A DNA stretch of 64,000 nucleotides from Enoplosus armatus. Taxonomy: Eukaryota > Chordata > Actinopteri > Centrarchiformes > Enoplosidae. Position numbers and translations under genes: made by a program. Where the stretch lies: assembly GCF_043641665.1 (NCBI RefSeq), contig NC_092194.1, positions 17,857,298 through 17,921,297 on the forward strand, written 5' to 3'. Below, piece by piece: positions 9,245 through 21,486 of this stretch; position 1 is the first letter of the stretch; each line of letters opens with the position of its first letter. The notes under the pieces were generated by a model. It had not been told where the DNA came from, did not search any database, and saw nothing but the letters and a program-made list of their open reading frames with translations.

Positions 9245-12042
9245 AAATCTATATGACTTAATAATTGGGATCATGTAGAGGAACGCAGTAATTACTGCAA
9301 AACAAAATCCATCTGGGTGGTTATTGTAGAAGCACAAAGTATAGCAAGTCCGCCTACAGCAGCACAAGTAGAGGTTCAGAAAATCAGCTCTAAGATATTG
9401 TTGCACCTCATCGATGCCACAGCAGGTGTTTTACATCAGAGGTCTTTGGCAACACACCTGTTGTGGCATCACTGATGAAGCTGTAGCCACAACCCAAACA
9501 GAGCGGTACAGCAGCCGTTTCTGGCTCTCTAAAGAAGTAGACTGTGGTCGAATGGTCTTCTTTGAATTCTCGAAATGCTAAGGAAAGATGTTTAGTGTTT
9601 CCTTTCTTATCTGCTTTAGCATAGGGTACAAAGGAACAATGGAGGTCAAGGAAAAGTGTTCGGGAAAAGACATAAGATGTAATTTTTCTTACTCACAGTA
9701 GACCTTCAGCTGTATCTCTGCACGAATGTGAAGGGCATCGGTGGTCTACATTTTGTGTACTACTGTATTGTCATACAGCTCTCAGAGGCTGTTAGCATCC
9801 ATGTGACAGCTGATGGATTCCAGTAATTTCAGGAGTGATGAGTGAGAAGTAGCACAGCGTGGGAGTGAGGAGGTTGAGCCTGTACTCTAATCACAGCTGA
9901 GCCTCTCAAACAGCGGCTGCACAACATTTTTTTTCTCTCTTTTCACCTAATGAATAACAGTCCAAAGCTTCATATCGTGCTCCTGTCTGTCCCTCTTTAT
10001 CTCCCTGTCTTTCTCTTTCACCTACTGTCTCTTGTTATTTCCTCCTCTTCGTGATAAGAAAGTGATAAGTCGTGTTAGAGTCCTGATTTGTCAGCACAGC
10101 CATACTGTATACTGCGAGGTGATAATATGTCAGAGCTCTGTCTGTCACTTTGTTATGGAGTTTTTCTGCCCCCTTGTGGCCACAAATTGATTGACGCAGC
10201 TTTAACACAATCTAGCAAATCTATTTAAATCAGTGTTAATGAGAAAATCAAGCCATTTTAGAGCTGTAAACAATATCTCTAATCCAGTTTCTAATTTAAG
10301 CTGTTTCCAGATATTCATTGTTACATGTTGTCTATGGGCTGAAACCTTCACTAGTGTTGCTCCTCCATCAGTGATGTGAGGGCTGCAGAAAACCGATGCG
10401 TTTGTTCCCTCTTTAAAATGGTATTGTGTCAGCAGAATCAAGGGGAGGACCTGAGTGACGCAGACAGTATGTTTCCCAGTGGACCGACGAAGAAAACACC
10501 AGACACACCTGAGAGCAGAAAAGCCTAATGTGGCAATTACAGCTAAATACCAGCTGTTCCAGGATCCCCATCAACATCTGGAGCCACTGGAGCAGTCCTC
10601 ATTACCTGCGAGATTTCATATTTTGCCCCGTGTCCTCTCATACATCTTACTCATTCTCACAAATGAGGACTTCCTGGGGTTCAGACTCTCCAGAGAGATT
10701 TGCTGCCAACTGCTCACATATTACAAACTTCAGGCGGCGTGGTTACACTCCAGCTGCTGCCGTAACACACAACACCATAGCAACATCATTCAGCATACTG
10801 TGGATAACTAAATTTGATATTAATTATGTGAGAATGTGTCTTGTAAGAGCAACCATGTGTTCATTAATGCATTTTTAAGTGTTGATTCATTTGAAGTCTA
10901 ATTTTCTGGGACAGTTTCAATTACCGCCTTAAACAAATATTTTTTAATATCAATAAATCCAGATTCATATTTAAGTGTTAAATGTAGTTTTAGAAGTTTC
11001 TAAACTTTTGGGGCCTTGGGAATCTGTTTACTATATATGAAGGTTCATTTCTGCCATTAAATTTCTGTTTTTATTCTAAACGATTTTAAAAAGACATAAA
11101 AATCTTTGAACCTGCAGACACTGAGTGATCAGTCATTCTCCCCGCCTTTCTATGCACAGTGCTATTAGTGTACCGTGTGTGAAATGGGAGCTGTAAAATA
11201 GAACATAAAAAGTTGATCTTGAAATTTTCAGTATTTTATTGCTTTCTACCAATCTTCCCTCCTTTTACATTACTCTGTTATGAGTTTTTCTCCTCAGTGT
11301 AAAACCCAAACTACAGTAATTGCCTTTGTAACAGAAACAGCACCTCCTGCTCGTCTCATAAATAACTATAAATCATGTTGCGTCCTTAAAACACATTAGG
11401 GATTCTGCAACATAATGCTTTTTCTCATTTGTGAAGTCAGTACAAACAGTATCTGCAGTCTTCAGCTCAGCAGCCTGCAGAAGTGTCAAAGTGTCAAGCT
11501 ATTGAACCCTCTGGCCACTGATTAATGAGTCTCCCTTCTCGCTCAGCCCACAGCCCTCTTAAGGTGCCACTGGGTTGTCATTTGTTTTCTTGGCTGAGTC
11601 ACCCGAGGAGGCGATGTTGGATTTAACCCATGTGGATGTGTTGCACGCTGGATGATAAATGGTTTGTTTCTGATGGTATACATTAATTATGCTCCTCAGA
11701 TAAGCACTTAGTTAGGCAGTACTAATTACCAAACACTTCTCTGTAAAACGATCTTTGTTCAAATGCAGCAAAATGTAGAGTTCATCAATGCCAACATGGT
11801 AAATGTTTAACTTTACAGTAAGTGTTGGGATTTAATCAAATAGTTAATCAAATATTTCCAGCTGAGAAAAGTAAATTAAAAAATGAATGAGGATTCCTTT
11901 CAACCCCATCCCCCTCCCCCTTCTGGTATCCTAATATAACAACTAGTGATCTATTCCTGTCTAGTTGCAGCAGCTCCCTGCTAATTCAAGCTTGGCTTGG
12001 TTGCACCTCACAAACTAGCTGTTACGTAGAAATTAGTTTACG
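9245..12042. other. Intergenic DNA, part 2
   Basis: There is no gene or clear repeat in most of this stretch. Frames of about 118 codons at 10455-10811 lack any recognisable motif and overlap each other, so I read them as chance. A strong minus-strand CTCF-like motif lies at 10166-10182. The block 11440-11640 is non-repetitive and could be regulatory. Confidence 0.5.
10166..10182 (-). promoter_or_regulatory. Strong CTCF-like motif
   Basis: On the minus strand this reads TGGCCACAAGGGGGCAG, which matches the vertebrate CTCF core at nearly every informative position. It lies between the divergent promoters of tmx1 and trim9 and points toward tmx1. Occupancy cannot be judged from sequence. Confidence 0.5.
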
Positions 12043-12341
12043 GCTGAAACTAGCGATTATTTTTGTAATTGATTAATTGTTTGGTCTAAATAAGAATAGA
12101 AAACAATTAAAACAGGCCAAGGTGAAGTCATCGAATGTCTTACCAACAGTCCAAAACCCCAAAATATTAAATTTACTTTGTTATTACAAGAAAAAGCAAC
12201 ACTTGAGAAGCTTCAAAAAGAGAGGGTTTGGGATTTTTTACTTAAAATAATTACTTAAACAATGGATCAATTGTCAAAATAGATACAGATTAATTATCTG
12301 TCGATAGACTAATTGATTAATCGACTAATTGTGTAGCTTTA
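12043..12341 (+). mobile_element. Near-complete copy of the TTAATCGATTAATCG MITE-like family
   Basis: It begins GGCTGAAACTAGCGATTATT and ends AATTGATTAATCGACTAATT then GTGTAGCTTTAG. The two ends are imperfect inverted copies of each other. The middle has CCAAGGTGAAGTCATCGAATG and CAGTCCAAAACCCCAAAATA. About 300 bases, no open frame. It interrupts another dispersed repeat (TTACGTAGAAATTAG before it). Confidence 0.7.
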
Positions 12342-12789
12342 GATTAGATTTACATCCAGTGACTCCAGGTGAAACTGTCACTTAGCAAACCGAACCAATA
12401 TGCAAAGCTAACGTTAGCTTGCTAATATATGACCCTTTCAGAGTGAAGAGAAAAAGATATCATCGACAATATAGTGGCGACAGCTGACCTGACATCTGAT
12501 AAAATGGTGTTTAATAATGATGTAAATGGGAAGATTTAAAATTTTATAAAAAAAAAACACCTAAAATTTCAAAACTTTATGCTAATAGTGTTTTGCTAAA
12601 TGACCTAGCAATGTCAGCTAGGTTAGCATAAATGGACACTCTAAACTGCCTAAGACATCCCTTAACTTGTGCAGCCTGATTTGTATTCTTTTGAATCTGC
12701 TCTTTCATGTTCCTTTGTTTATTAAACCGTGGAGTAACTTTGTGATAGTACAATTATTCTCTCAAATCATGGGACTAACCACAGTGGTA

Positions 12790-12870
12790 GTTACTAAGAA
12801 CTTCACACAAAAACTCAGGGATGGATTTATGAATAGCTGGTGCAACCCAATCCTGGACAGTAAGAAATCT
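12790..12870 (+). repeat. Dispersed repeat with GCTGGTGCAACCCAATCC core, copy 2
   Basis: ATAGCTGGTGCAACCCAATC, then CTGGACAG, repeats the sequence near 8829 about 4 kb away in the same orientation. See that copy for details. Confidence 0.5.
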
Positions 12871-14800
12871 GTCCATAAATGTGATGTACGACCATAAACT
12901 CAGGAGCTAAAGAACCGTACAAAACTGTGAACGCTCCAGTGCAATATGTGATATCTTGTGGAATAAATTGATATTACACTGCCAGCCACCCAGGCAGAGA
13001 CGAGGACGGAGGAATCATCACCGACAGGGGAAGAAAATATATGTTTTACCAACTCTCTAACATAACTTTGTTTACAGTGAGATTAGCTGAGAAGGCCTTT
13101 AGGTCACTGCCACAGCTGAGCATAGGTCAGTGTTAAATTTGATTTCCTTAATAGGTTTAGCTTAATGTGACCGGGAGCCTCCTCAGTAGTATTAGATGTC
13201 TCATGGTCCCCACGACGAGTTTTCTTGCGTCATTGAATCACCTTTTGGCTGTTTGCACGTGTGTTTAAGTGTCTTTGTGTGTGCATCATCCGTTTCATTT
13301 ATCATCAAACAGTGGTTTTGTGTTTGGCTTGCTCTTCGTGTGTGTATGTGCGTGTCTGAGTCCAGCGAGGCTCTGCAATAAGTGATTCTGCCAGTTTATC
13401 ACTGCAGTGCTCTGAGGTTTATGGGCGGTCGTGTCGCAGTGTGGCGTGCAAAGGAAAGGCAAGGGAGGGGTGACGCATTGAGTGACATAAGAGGAGGAGG
13501 TGCGGTTGAAACTGGATCAGTGTGACAGTGGGTCACTGGGCCGGGGAGCACCGCTGATTCTGCTGAGCTCAGCTCACAATGCAACACCTTGACTCAACAC
13601 TTTTCAGATTCCTAATCTCTATTGACACTTTATGACTTCCACTAAGGCTTTGAAGTCATAAATTACTGCTTCAAAACTAATTGAATGTGTCAGTGCCTGA
13701 AGATTAACTCACCAAGGGTTCTGTAAATGAACTGAAATCAACTTTTATTCCATTTGATGTTTGATTTGCCTTCAGAAAGCGTGAATCATCTGCGATCCTT
13801 CGCTTTATAGGCAATCGTTGATGCCAGATAATATTTCCCAGTTCTTTCCATCTTATAGGCTCTTTAAATAAAACCTCTGAGATGATGTTCTGTTCTGTTG
13901 TAGTTAGGCATCATGCAGTGCTGAAAAACATGTTGCAGACATGTCTAGCAGTGGAGGAAAGGAGGTCAATGATATTCAAACGAGAGTGACTTAATCTGTT
14001 GCTCTGCTTGTGTTCTTTTTATTTCACTGTGTGTAGAGTCAGTGTGCTAAATTAAAAGAAAATCTGCAGTGGTGTCTATTCATTTAATGAAAAACAGACA
14101 AGTGCATTCGTTTGCATATTCTGTTTGGTTTCTGCAAAGCAGCAGGGACAGGTTCACTGGGGTTTTGCATGCTGTCGATTAGTTCAGGAGCGTTCGTGGT
14201 TAATAGTGTGCAGCCTGGGATGCCTCTTTATGAGGCTCCGTAAATGTGTCAGGCATCAGCAGGGGAAAGCCAACTCCTCTGGTCTCTCTAATTGGATTTA
14301 CACGTGTGGAGGAAGGCCTGGATTCATTTGGAACAAAGGACTTTATTCTACTCATCCTATCCTACACAATCCGTCCTATTGTTCAAGATTTGCAGTTCCC
14401 CCGACTTCCTCGCTGGAGAACAACCAAAAGTGCCGCCAAGAATCGGCTTGCTTGTTATGATAAACAGGTTAGAAAGAAGACAGAGTAGTTCTAACAAAAT
14501 CTGCAGCATGAAGGAAAAATCAACACATATTGAATGTAGTGCTCTTCTGTCCAAACAGCCATTATTAGAGGAGATACAAGCAAGCGTGTGTTCGCCACCC
14601 GAGTTCATATTATTAAGCATGTGCACACAGGATGAGACCGTCAGAGCATCAGCATGCAGTCAAATGTCACTGACACATTTTTATTGTGTTGGCTCTGTAT
14701 TTCTGCACATTCATTTTTAGAATGAAACGAGCAGGCTGTCGGCTTTAACTTCAGGGTGTTAACGTCCACATCAGATGAACAGTGTAGAAACTGTAGATTT
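12871..14800. other. Intergenic DNA, part 3
   Basis: I see no gene. Overlapping frames at 14125-14720 in three phases have no recognisable domains. The sequence is not obviously repetitive. Confidence 0.5.
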
Positions 14801-14802
14801 AA

Positions 14803-15505
14803 ATGTCTCAACAACTATTGGATGGATTGCCATGAAATTTGGTTCAGACGTTCGTGTCCGCCTCAGGATGAATTGTAATAACTTTGAGTCGAGATGAAAT
14901 GGAAAAATGCCTTTTTTAACCCTTTTAGATCACATCCTCGGTCATATAGTGCACCTATCTAACAATATATGCCTAAAAAATACAAAAAATCATTTTCTTT
15001 GTATTCTTATATATTTTCTTCTTGTAAAACAAAATATGATGTGCGCTTACATAAGCTTGAACCAACCAATAGTATCATGACATCCACCCATCAATCAATC
15101 TTCAGCTTTTAGCAGCACAGAGCTAACGTTCATTAGTTAGCTAACAACAGCGTGGTACAACGTTAAAATCAAATTCCTCCCAACGTTACGTCCCGCTTGC
15201 CTATCCTGTTTAAGTCTGGAATACGTCTCGATACGGACGTTACTCTCAAAATGCAAATTGAATTTGTCCAATAGACGTTCCCAACAGCGGTACTTTGTAA
15301 GAGCTTTGTTTGTTGTTCTAATTAGCAGATGTTACCATGCTAACGCGCTAAGCTAAGATGGCTAATCTGGTAAATATTACCTGCTAAACATCAGCATGTT
15401 AGCGTTGTCACTGTACGCTTGTTAGCATGCTGATGTTAGCATTTAGCTGTCTATGTACAGCCTCACAGAGCTGCTGGCGTAGCTGTAGACTCTTAGTCTT
15501 GTTAT
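14803..15505 (+). repeat. Long dispersed teleost repeat (GGATGGATTGCCATGAAATTTGG ... TTAGCATGCTGATGTTAGC)
   Basis: The head (14803-14910) has CAACAACTATTGGATGGATT then GCCATGAAATTTGG. The tail (about 15290-15505) has AGCAGATGTTACCATGCTAA, CTGCTAAACATCAGCATG, TTAGCATGCTGATGTTAGCA and CTCACAGAGCTGCTGGCG. I know this head-and-tail combination from many fish introns and UTRs. The middle is diverged or replaced. No protein is encoded. Confidence 0.7.
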
Positions 15506-16464
15506 TTTGTGTTCTCTTCCTGTCTAAAAAAACATTTTGATTCTCAAATAATTGCACAGAACAAGAACACAAGGCTGCAACAACTAAGAGATGCTTGCAA
15601 ACACACAAGGCTTTATTTTGAATGTGCTGTGGTTCAATTTCTACTTCTCTCCATCACTTCACAGCCTAATATTACAGTTTTTATAGCTGTTTTTACCTGA
15701 ATAATCCCCTGAGGAGACGATGCTACAGAACACATAATCTTCACAATGTGCCCGAACATCCAATCTTATTTAAAAGCAGCAATGATTACAACAGCAACTC
15801 TGTTCTCTCTGTTTTTGTTTTATTTGTGACACAATGTGGATCTGAGTATTAAGGAGCACAGCTCCCTGCCATCACCCAATCTTCAGTTCACATGCATTAA
15901 CACTAAGAGCCCCGAGGAGGCCGTTAACGATCACACAAGCTCACATTAATGCTGACACCCGTCTGTGCAGATCTGAAGGTGAAGGCAAGAGGTGCCGAAC
16001 GTGTGACATAAATAAACAGTGAAGCAAACGGCATCCTGCGGTATCTCTTTTACTGCTAATGGCGTATTTAATGGCAAGACATCTGAAACACCGAAGACAT
16101 TCATTCATCTGTTGTGTGTGTACACCAGCATAAAGGCTGTTGTGTATGTTTTCTATTGATTCAAGTACACTGTTGCTCCTGACTTGTCAGGCCAGGTTAT
16201 ATATCTGGATCTGTACACACTGGCTCTGCTGTCCTGGAGTGAAATTCATTTTGTGGATGACATCTTCCAGATCCTGCAGTGACTCAGACATCAAAGTTCA
16301 TATTTCAGGAGTAATCAGGGTTGGAAAGTCATTTCTTTCATTTAATTTTATTTATAAGGACAACACACATTAATCAATATTTCTGTAAGTCTGTCTGCAT
16401 TAGCCAGCTACTTTTTCAACTGTAATCCTTTGGAAAGATGGCCTGAAACCAATAAGTGCTTTTA
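15506..16464. other. Intergenic DNA, part 4
   Basis: There is no gene or identified repeat. The block 15880-16130 is non-repetitive, with several AT-rich homeobox-like words (ATTAATG, GTTAACGATC, GCTAATGGCG), and is listed among possible conserved elements. Confidence 0.45.
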
Positions 16465-16640
16465 TGCAGGTGTGGTACTTTATTATTACTAGTAATAAGT
16501 ATTTCCTTGATTATGTCCAGTTTGTGTTACTATATACTTGTACTCCACATTTACGAGGGAAATATTTTTTTTGTCCTTTTTGCTGCACTACATTATTTTA
16601 CAACTGTAGCTACTAGTTCCTTTGAGGATTACATCTCACA
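16465..16640 (+). repeat. Fragment of the TACTCCACATTTA / GAGGGAAATATT repeat family
   Basis: GTGGTACTTTATTATTACTA, CTTGTACTCCACATTTACGA, GGGAAATATTTTTTTTGTCC and ACTGTAGCTACTAGTTCCTT follow the order of a dispersed repeat also present at 27035 and 61745. Confidence 0.65.
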
Positions 16641-19600
16641 AAATGCCCAAATGTATGTTAAGTAGTGAAAATTTACCTCCACCTCAACCAGCTGCAACAT
16701 TAAAACAGTTCATATGTTGAGTGTTTCATAAGAAGATTGATACCACACTCGTTAAGTACGGAAGTACAGCCTACAGGTACAGAGGTAGTTAGCATAGCTT
16801 AGCATAACGACAGAAAAGATAAGGGTCACAACTTATGTTCAATCATCATCTTTAACCTGTAACAAAATGAGTCATCCTAGTGGAGGTGGTGTCATCCATC
16901 GACATGATACAAGAGCTCACTGAATGGTTTGGTAAAAAATATCACATGTACCACACGCTGTGACCTTCTCACACACCAAATTTCAACCCAAATAACCACC
17001 AATGGGAGATCTCGGACCTGTGTGTCATGTTGGGATCCGACTACTTGATGTTTTTGTCTTTTGGGGTGGTCACTGTGTCAGATTAGACGATCACAGGGTC
17101 ATAAATTCTTGGTGTTAGTCTGTTAAGAGGCACGACTTAAGCTTAACTTAATCGTTGCATAACGTACAGGTGATTACTGAGGACCAACTTTCGTCTGACA
17201 GCATCAATGTTTACGTATGTAATCAGTTTTATGAATGATAGTGAACCTGAAACCATTCGTCTTTCTTTTTCAGGTAGAAAGAAGGTGAGTTTGTGGGTGG
17301 ACAGCATGTAAATGTGTGCAAAGTCTGATGTTGCATTAACAGGTATTGGTGCAATGCTCCTGATCCAAAGATAATCAAATGGTTGTAGGCTCACCGAGAT
17401 TAAATAAAACATCATTCCTCTCTTCTCCATGTTTACAGTTGAGGAACACTCTGAGCTCCTATTGGTCAATGCCACAGAGCACCTCATAGAAGCTGTCAAA
17501 CCAGGAGGTTGCTGCTTTTAAGTAAAGGTGAAGTAAAGTGGAGTACATCCACCACTGGAAATTATACTTTCAAATCTCTAAGCTCTGCTCTCACGCACAC
17601 TCGACAACATACTCTGTTTGTACTCCCTGCAGGCCTGTGCTGCTAAAACACCATCAATCCTGCTCATATTCATCCATAAACAGAATGAGACTCTTATATA
17701 AGGCGGATTTCCTTGTTTCTGAGAATGCCCGATGCCCATGTAAGTACAATCATTCATGAGTCAGTGACAGATGATGCTCACACAGGCCTCTGCTGGTGTC
17801 TGAGAGGGAGGTATTGGAGGCAGTGGGAGGACAGCAGGGGAAAGTGTGAGGAAGCAGCCTGAATAGCAAGAGGTGGGAGGCACACAATGGCGTCTTATTC
17901 ACGGACAGACGCCCACAAAGACACACACTCATCAAAACCTTTAAAAATATATTTATGTAACGAGCTTCCTGCCTTGAGCAAAGTACATGAGTAAATCCTA
18001 TTTCCTTACAAAAATAGACACATCCTTTGAAACAGACACCTCTTTCGGATGTGACGTAAAAGGTTCCTCTGGTCATAGCGTACCTCTCACGATATTGAGC
18101 GTTACAGTGCTGTCAAGATGCCAAATGCTACACCACAAAGTTGGCAGCCACATTAAGTGATTTATTGATTCACAAAGACGCCTCACTGAACTAAGAAAGA
18201 TAAACTAAAGTTCTTCAGAGGTTTGGAACTCTTCCTCATCCACCCAATTTTTCAGAAACTGGCTTTGAAATTCCCCAAATAAAGACTTTAATGCTTTGAA
18301 ATGAGCCAACCAGCTACCAAATTAATCATGAGCTTATATCAGAAAAGATTCAGAAATAATTTATGAAAACCAAAACAGGCAAGACTCCCAATGCCATTCT
18401 CCATACTTAGTGCATAGAGCTCTGTATCCACTACTGTGTTGGTAGATAGCATACAGGGAAATTAAAGTACCGTGCCAGTTCTGTACCAGCAGACAATGAT
18501 GCAAAGGATGCATCTAACAGATACCAATCAAGGAATGACTCCAGACTAAATATGTTTGTTTGTTATTTTTGTCATTTTCGTAGGCACCAGACCTTCTGTA
18601 ACACCATCCACCGTTTCTTTATGGTTTCCAGATGTGAATAGTTCCACCATTTGTACCCTTTTTATGAAATACTTCATGTTGTCATTTTCCTCGTGTAAAC
18701 AATACTGCACCCAAAATATGTAGTCTATAACGTACTGTATGATGTTTGATTGGAGTTCGGAGAGAGTATACATGCTGAAAAAGACAATTAATTACGTATA
18801 TCATGCAACATTTCCCTTACCTAACACAAATATGATGTAAAAATAGTAATAATAATAGTTTACAACTTTGTTGACTGTATTTTATTTACTTACTTACTGT
18901 AAATGTAGAAAAACATCATGTCTTACCGCAAGACTTTGGTGAAAAAGTACAAACCCGCAATTACCATTTTTCTTTGATGAAAAACATTAATTATACTCTG
19001 GTTATTAACTATTTGAAACTTTGAGGCAACGATATTGGTGTTGATAGGAATTGGTAGCTCACAATTTCCCAGCTGTGGAGCCTTAATATTATTATCACAG
19101 CACAAAAAATACACCAAGATGGTTTCATGACTATTCCTTTCTTTATACTGGACACGCAGCTTCACCTTGCAATCTACACTTCTATACAATTTGTCAGGTA
19201 AAAATCCATAATCCTCATTCAGTACTACATGAAGCACCAAATGGTTGAGCCAAAGCTAACGTGAGGCTGCTGCAGTCTGCCATTTCCAACTGTAAATTTT
19301 TGAAATATTGCTCAAAGCCATGATGGACAGTGGACATGTTGTCAAGGTTTGCTGAATCACTGTGCTTTCAGGATTGGGGATTTGTCCCCCATTAGATGTA
19401 CTGAACTCCAGATAGAAAGCTGCAGCTGCCGGTCCAGTATGAAGAAAAGAACACATGACTTACACTTTTCAGTGTCAATAAGGACAAGAACCTGACTCAT
19501 ATAAGAAATAACAAGATAAATAAACAGCTGATGTGACAAAGAAGAGCAAATAAAATATGAATGAGAACAATTTACTTCCATTCAAAAAGACCTCCACAGC

Positions 19601-21486
19601 CATTAGAGGTATACTGTGTATATACTTGTGTCTCCCTGTAGTACAGTGTGAGGGGTCTAATATTAGTTCAGGGGAGTCCTAATGTACGATGACATTTTAA
19701 AGCTTTCAGTGATGGTCTGTGTTGTGCAGTAGTTTGTAGTGCATTAACAGAGAGGTTTTCCAACAAACTCAGCTGCCTTTGGCCCATTTAAGCATCTATT
19801 TTTGAACACTTTGCCTCTCAAAAAGGACGGGAATAGCACCTTGTGTTTAAAGGTAAACTGTAGCTCAGTGTGTTAAAGGTACATTCCAGTATTTTTCAAT
19901 CTCGGTCATGCACCATGCCCAGGTTATGTCATCCGAAAAAAACGTTCACGTCAGCCTCCTTGTTGTAATATCAAGTCAGAGACAATGGGAATTTCTGGCA
20001 GTCCCGTATGGTGAAAAGAACTGAGAGTGATTCATGCACTCAAAGTGTTTTTTTGTGTGTGCATTTACATACTGTAAACCAGATGATTTGTGCTTCCCAC
20101 AAGACATGCTGCTTTCCAAGAAAAACATAAATTCATCCATTCAATCATGACCCTTCGCCGTGATTTATACAGCAAGGCCAAAGCCAAGACTTGACTGTTG
20201 GCTTTCTAATGTCCTTTGCTGTCAGAGCTGGTGTTCACCACCAAGCCTCTTATTGTTCCCCAGGGGGGCTGCTGCTGCTGCTGAGATGGGGGAGGCATCA
20301 ATGAGCAAACCAGTGGATCAATGGTCACCAAGCCAACCTCTCCGTCCTCATCTAGTGCCTGTGGGAGGTCAAGTCTCAATGGCAGATTTGCAGTGAGACC
20401 TGGGTGTGGCTGGCTGTGAAGGAAAGACGGGGGAAAAATGGGGGAAACTAAGAATTTACAGTATGTTAGGAGCCTGAACATTTTGTTATTTTCACTAAAA
20501 TTGGGTCTCAAACTAAGAGGAAGGATGGTCAAAACTTTCAGATGCTTGTTGACATCAGCTTCCCCTTCTCAATGTGATCTCACACTGATGTCCTCCATGA
20601 GAAATTAAATTGTAGGTACCACTGCAATGTTACTTTTATAGAATATTTTGAGCATAAAATCTGACCAAATAGATGTCAGAAATGTGTAGATACTTTCTCA
20701 TAATTGTGGCTATTCCTTGTCGTGCCAACTTTGCCCTCGGCTACACTACTCCAGCACAATAATGTCAAAAAGCTTCCAAATAAACTTGTATCCAAACAAA
20801 AGTAAACACGGGACGTAGCTCACTGGATTAGCTATTTTTGACTTACAGGGAAACCAACTGGCTAACCAAGCTAGGTTAGCCAACTAGCAAACTACCTATT
20901 TATCTGCAGGAGTAATATTACATTTCATATATAGCATGTTTTGACAATATTCCAAAAATGGCATGCTGTAGTTGGTGGTAATCACAAAGTTATTTGACGA
21001 TAGCGGTAACACAGTACAGTTTGTACTTTATATCACATTACATGTTCAATAACTTTCCCTAAACAGTAAAACTGCTTCCTCCATCACGCTTGACATTTGA
21101 AACAACATCACTACAGCAGCTTTATGAGTTTTTAATCCCTGCGGTTTCACAGTGTGAAGATAGGAGGGAGTCATACTTCACCAACTGCTGTTAATGGCTC
21201 TTCATATTTGATAAAGGTGTTTAATGGGTTTGAATCACTCGGCTTCAGGCTCTAGCAAGAGGGCTGTTCCTCCGTTCTTCACAACTCCCAATGGACTTCC
21301 CGTGCTTTATGTCCACTGATGGATATCGCCATCAAACTTTCATTGGACCAGAATTAATTTTTTCTCCCATCATTTTTTAAACGCAGTCTGTAAAAGCAGT
21401 ACCTCCTCCTCGAGTTACCTGACATCTTTCTCCCCGTGAAGAACAAACACAAGCATTGGCTGTAACATCATACAGTGCTTGTGCTC
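16641..21486. other. Intergenic DNA, part 5
   Basis: No gene supported. Short frames on both strands (for example 17143-17499, 18923-19240, 20206-20532) have no motif and no partner exons that I can find. Dispersed-repeat-like snippets occur but none is clear enough to bound. Confidence 0.45.

Noticed and set aside
10455..10878. Two overlapping frames of about 117 codons in intergenic DNA
   Set aside because: They are in different phases over the same bases, have no motif, no partner exon and no typical start context.
14125..14720. Cluster of four overlapping frames up to 142 codons
   Set aside because: Frames on both strands and several phases overlap, and none shows domain-like composition. 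Chance in a stop-poor stretch.
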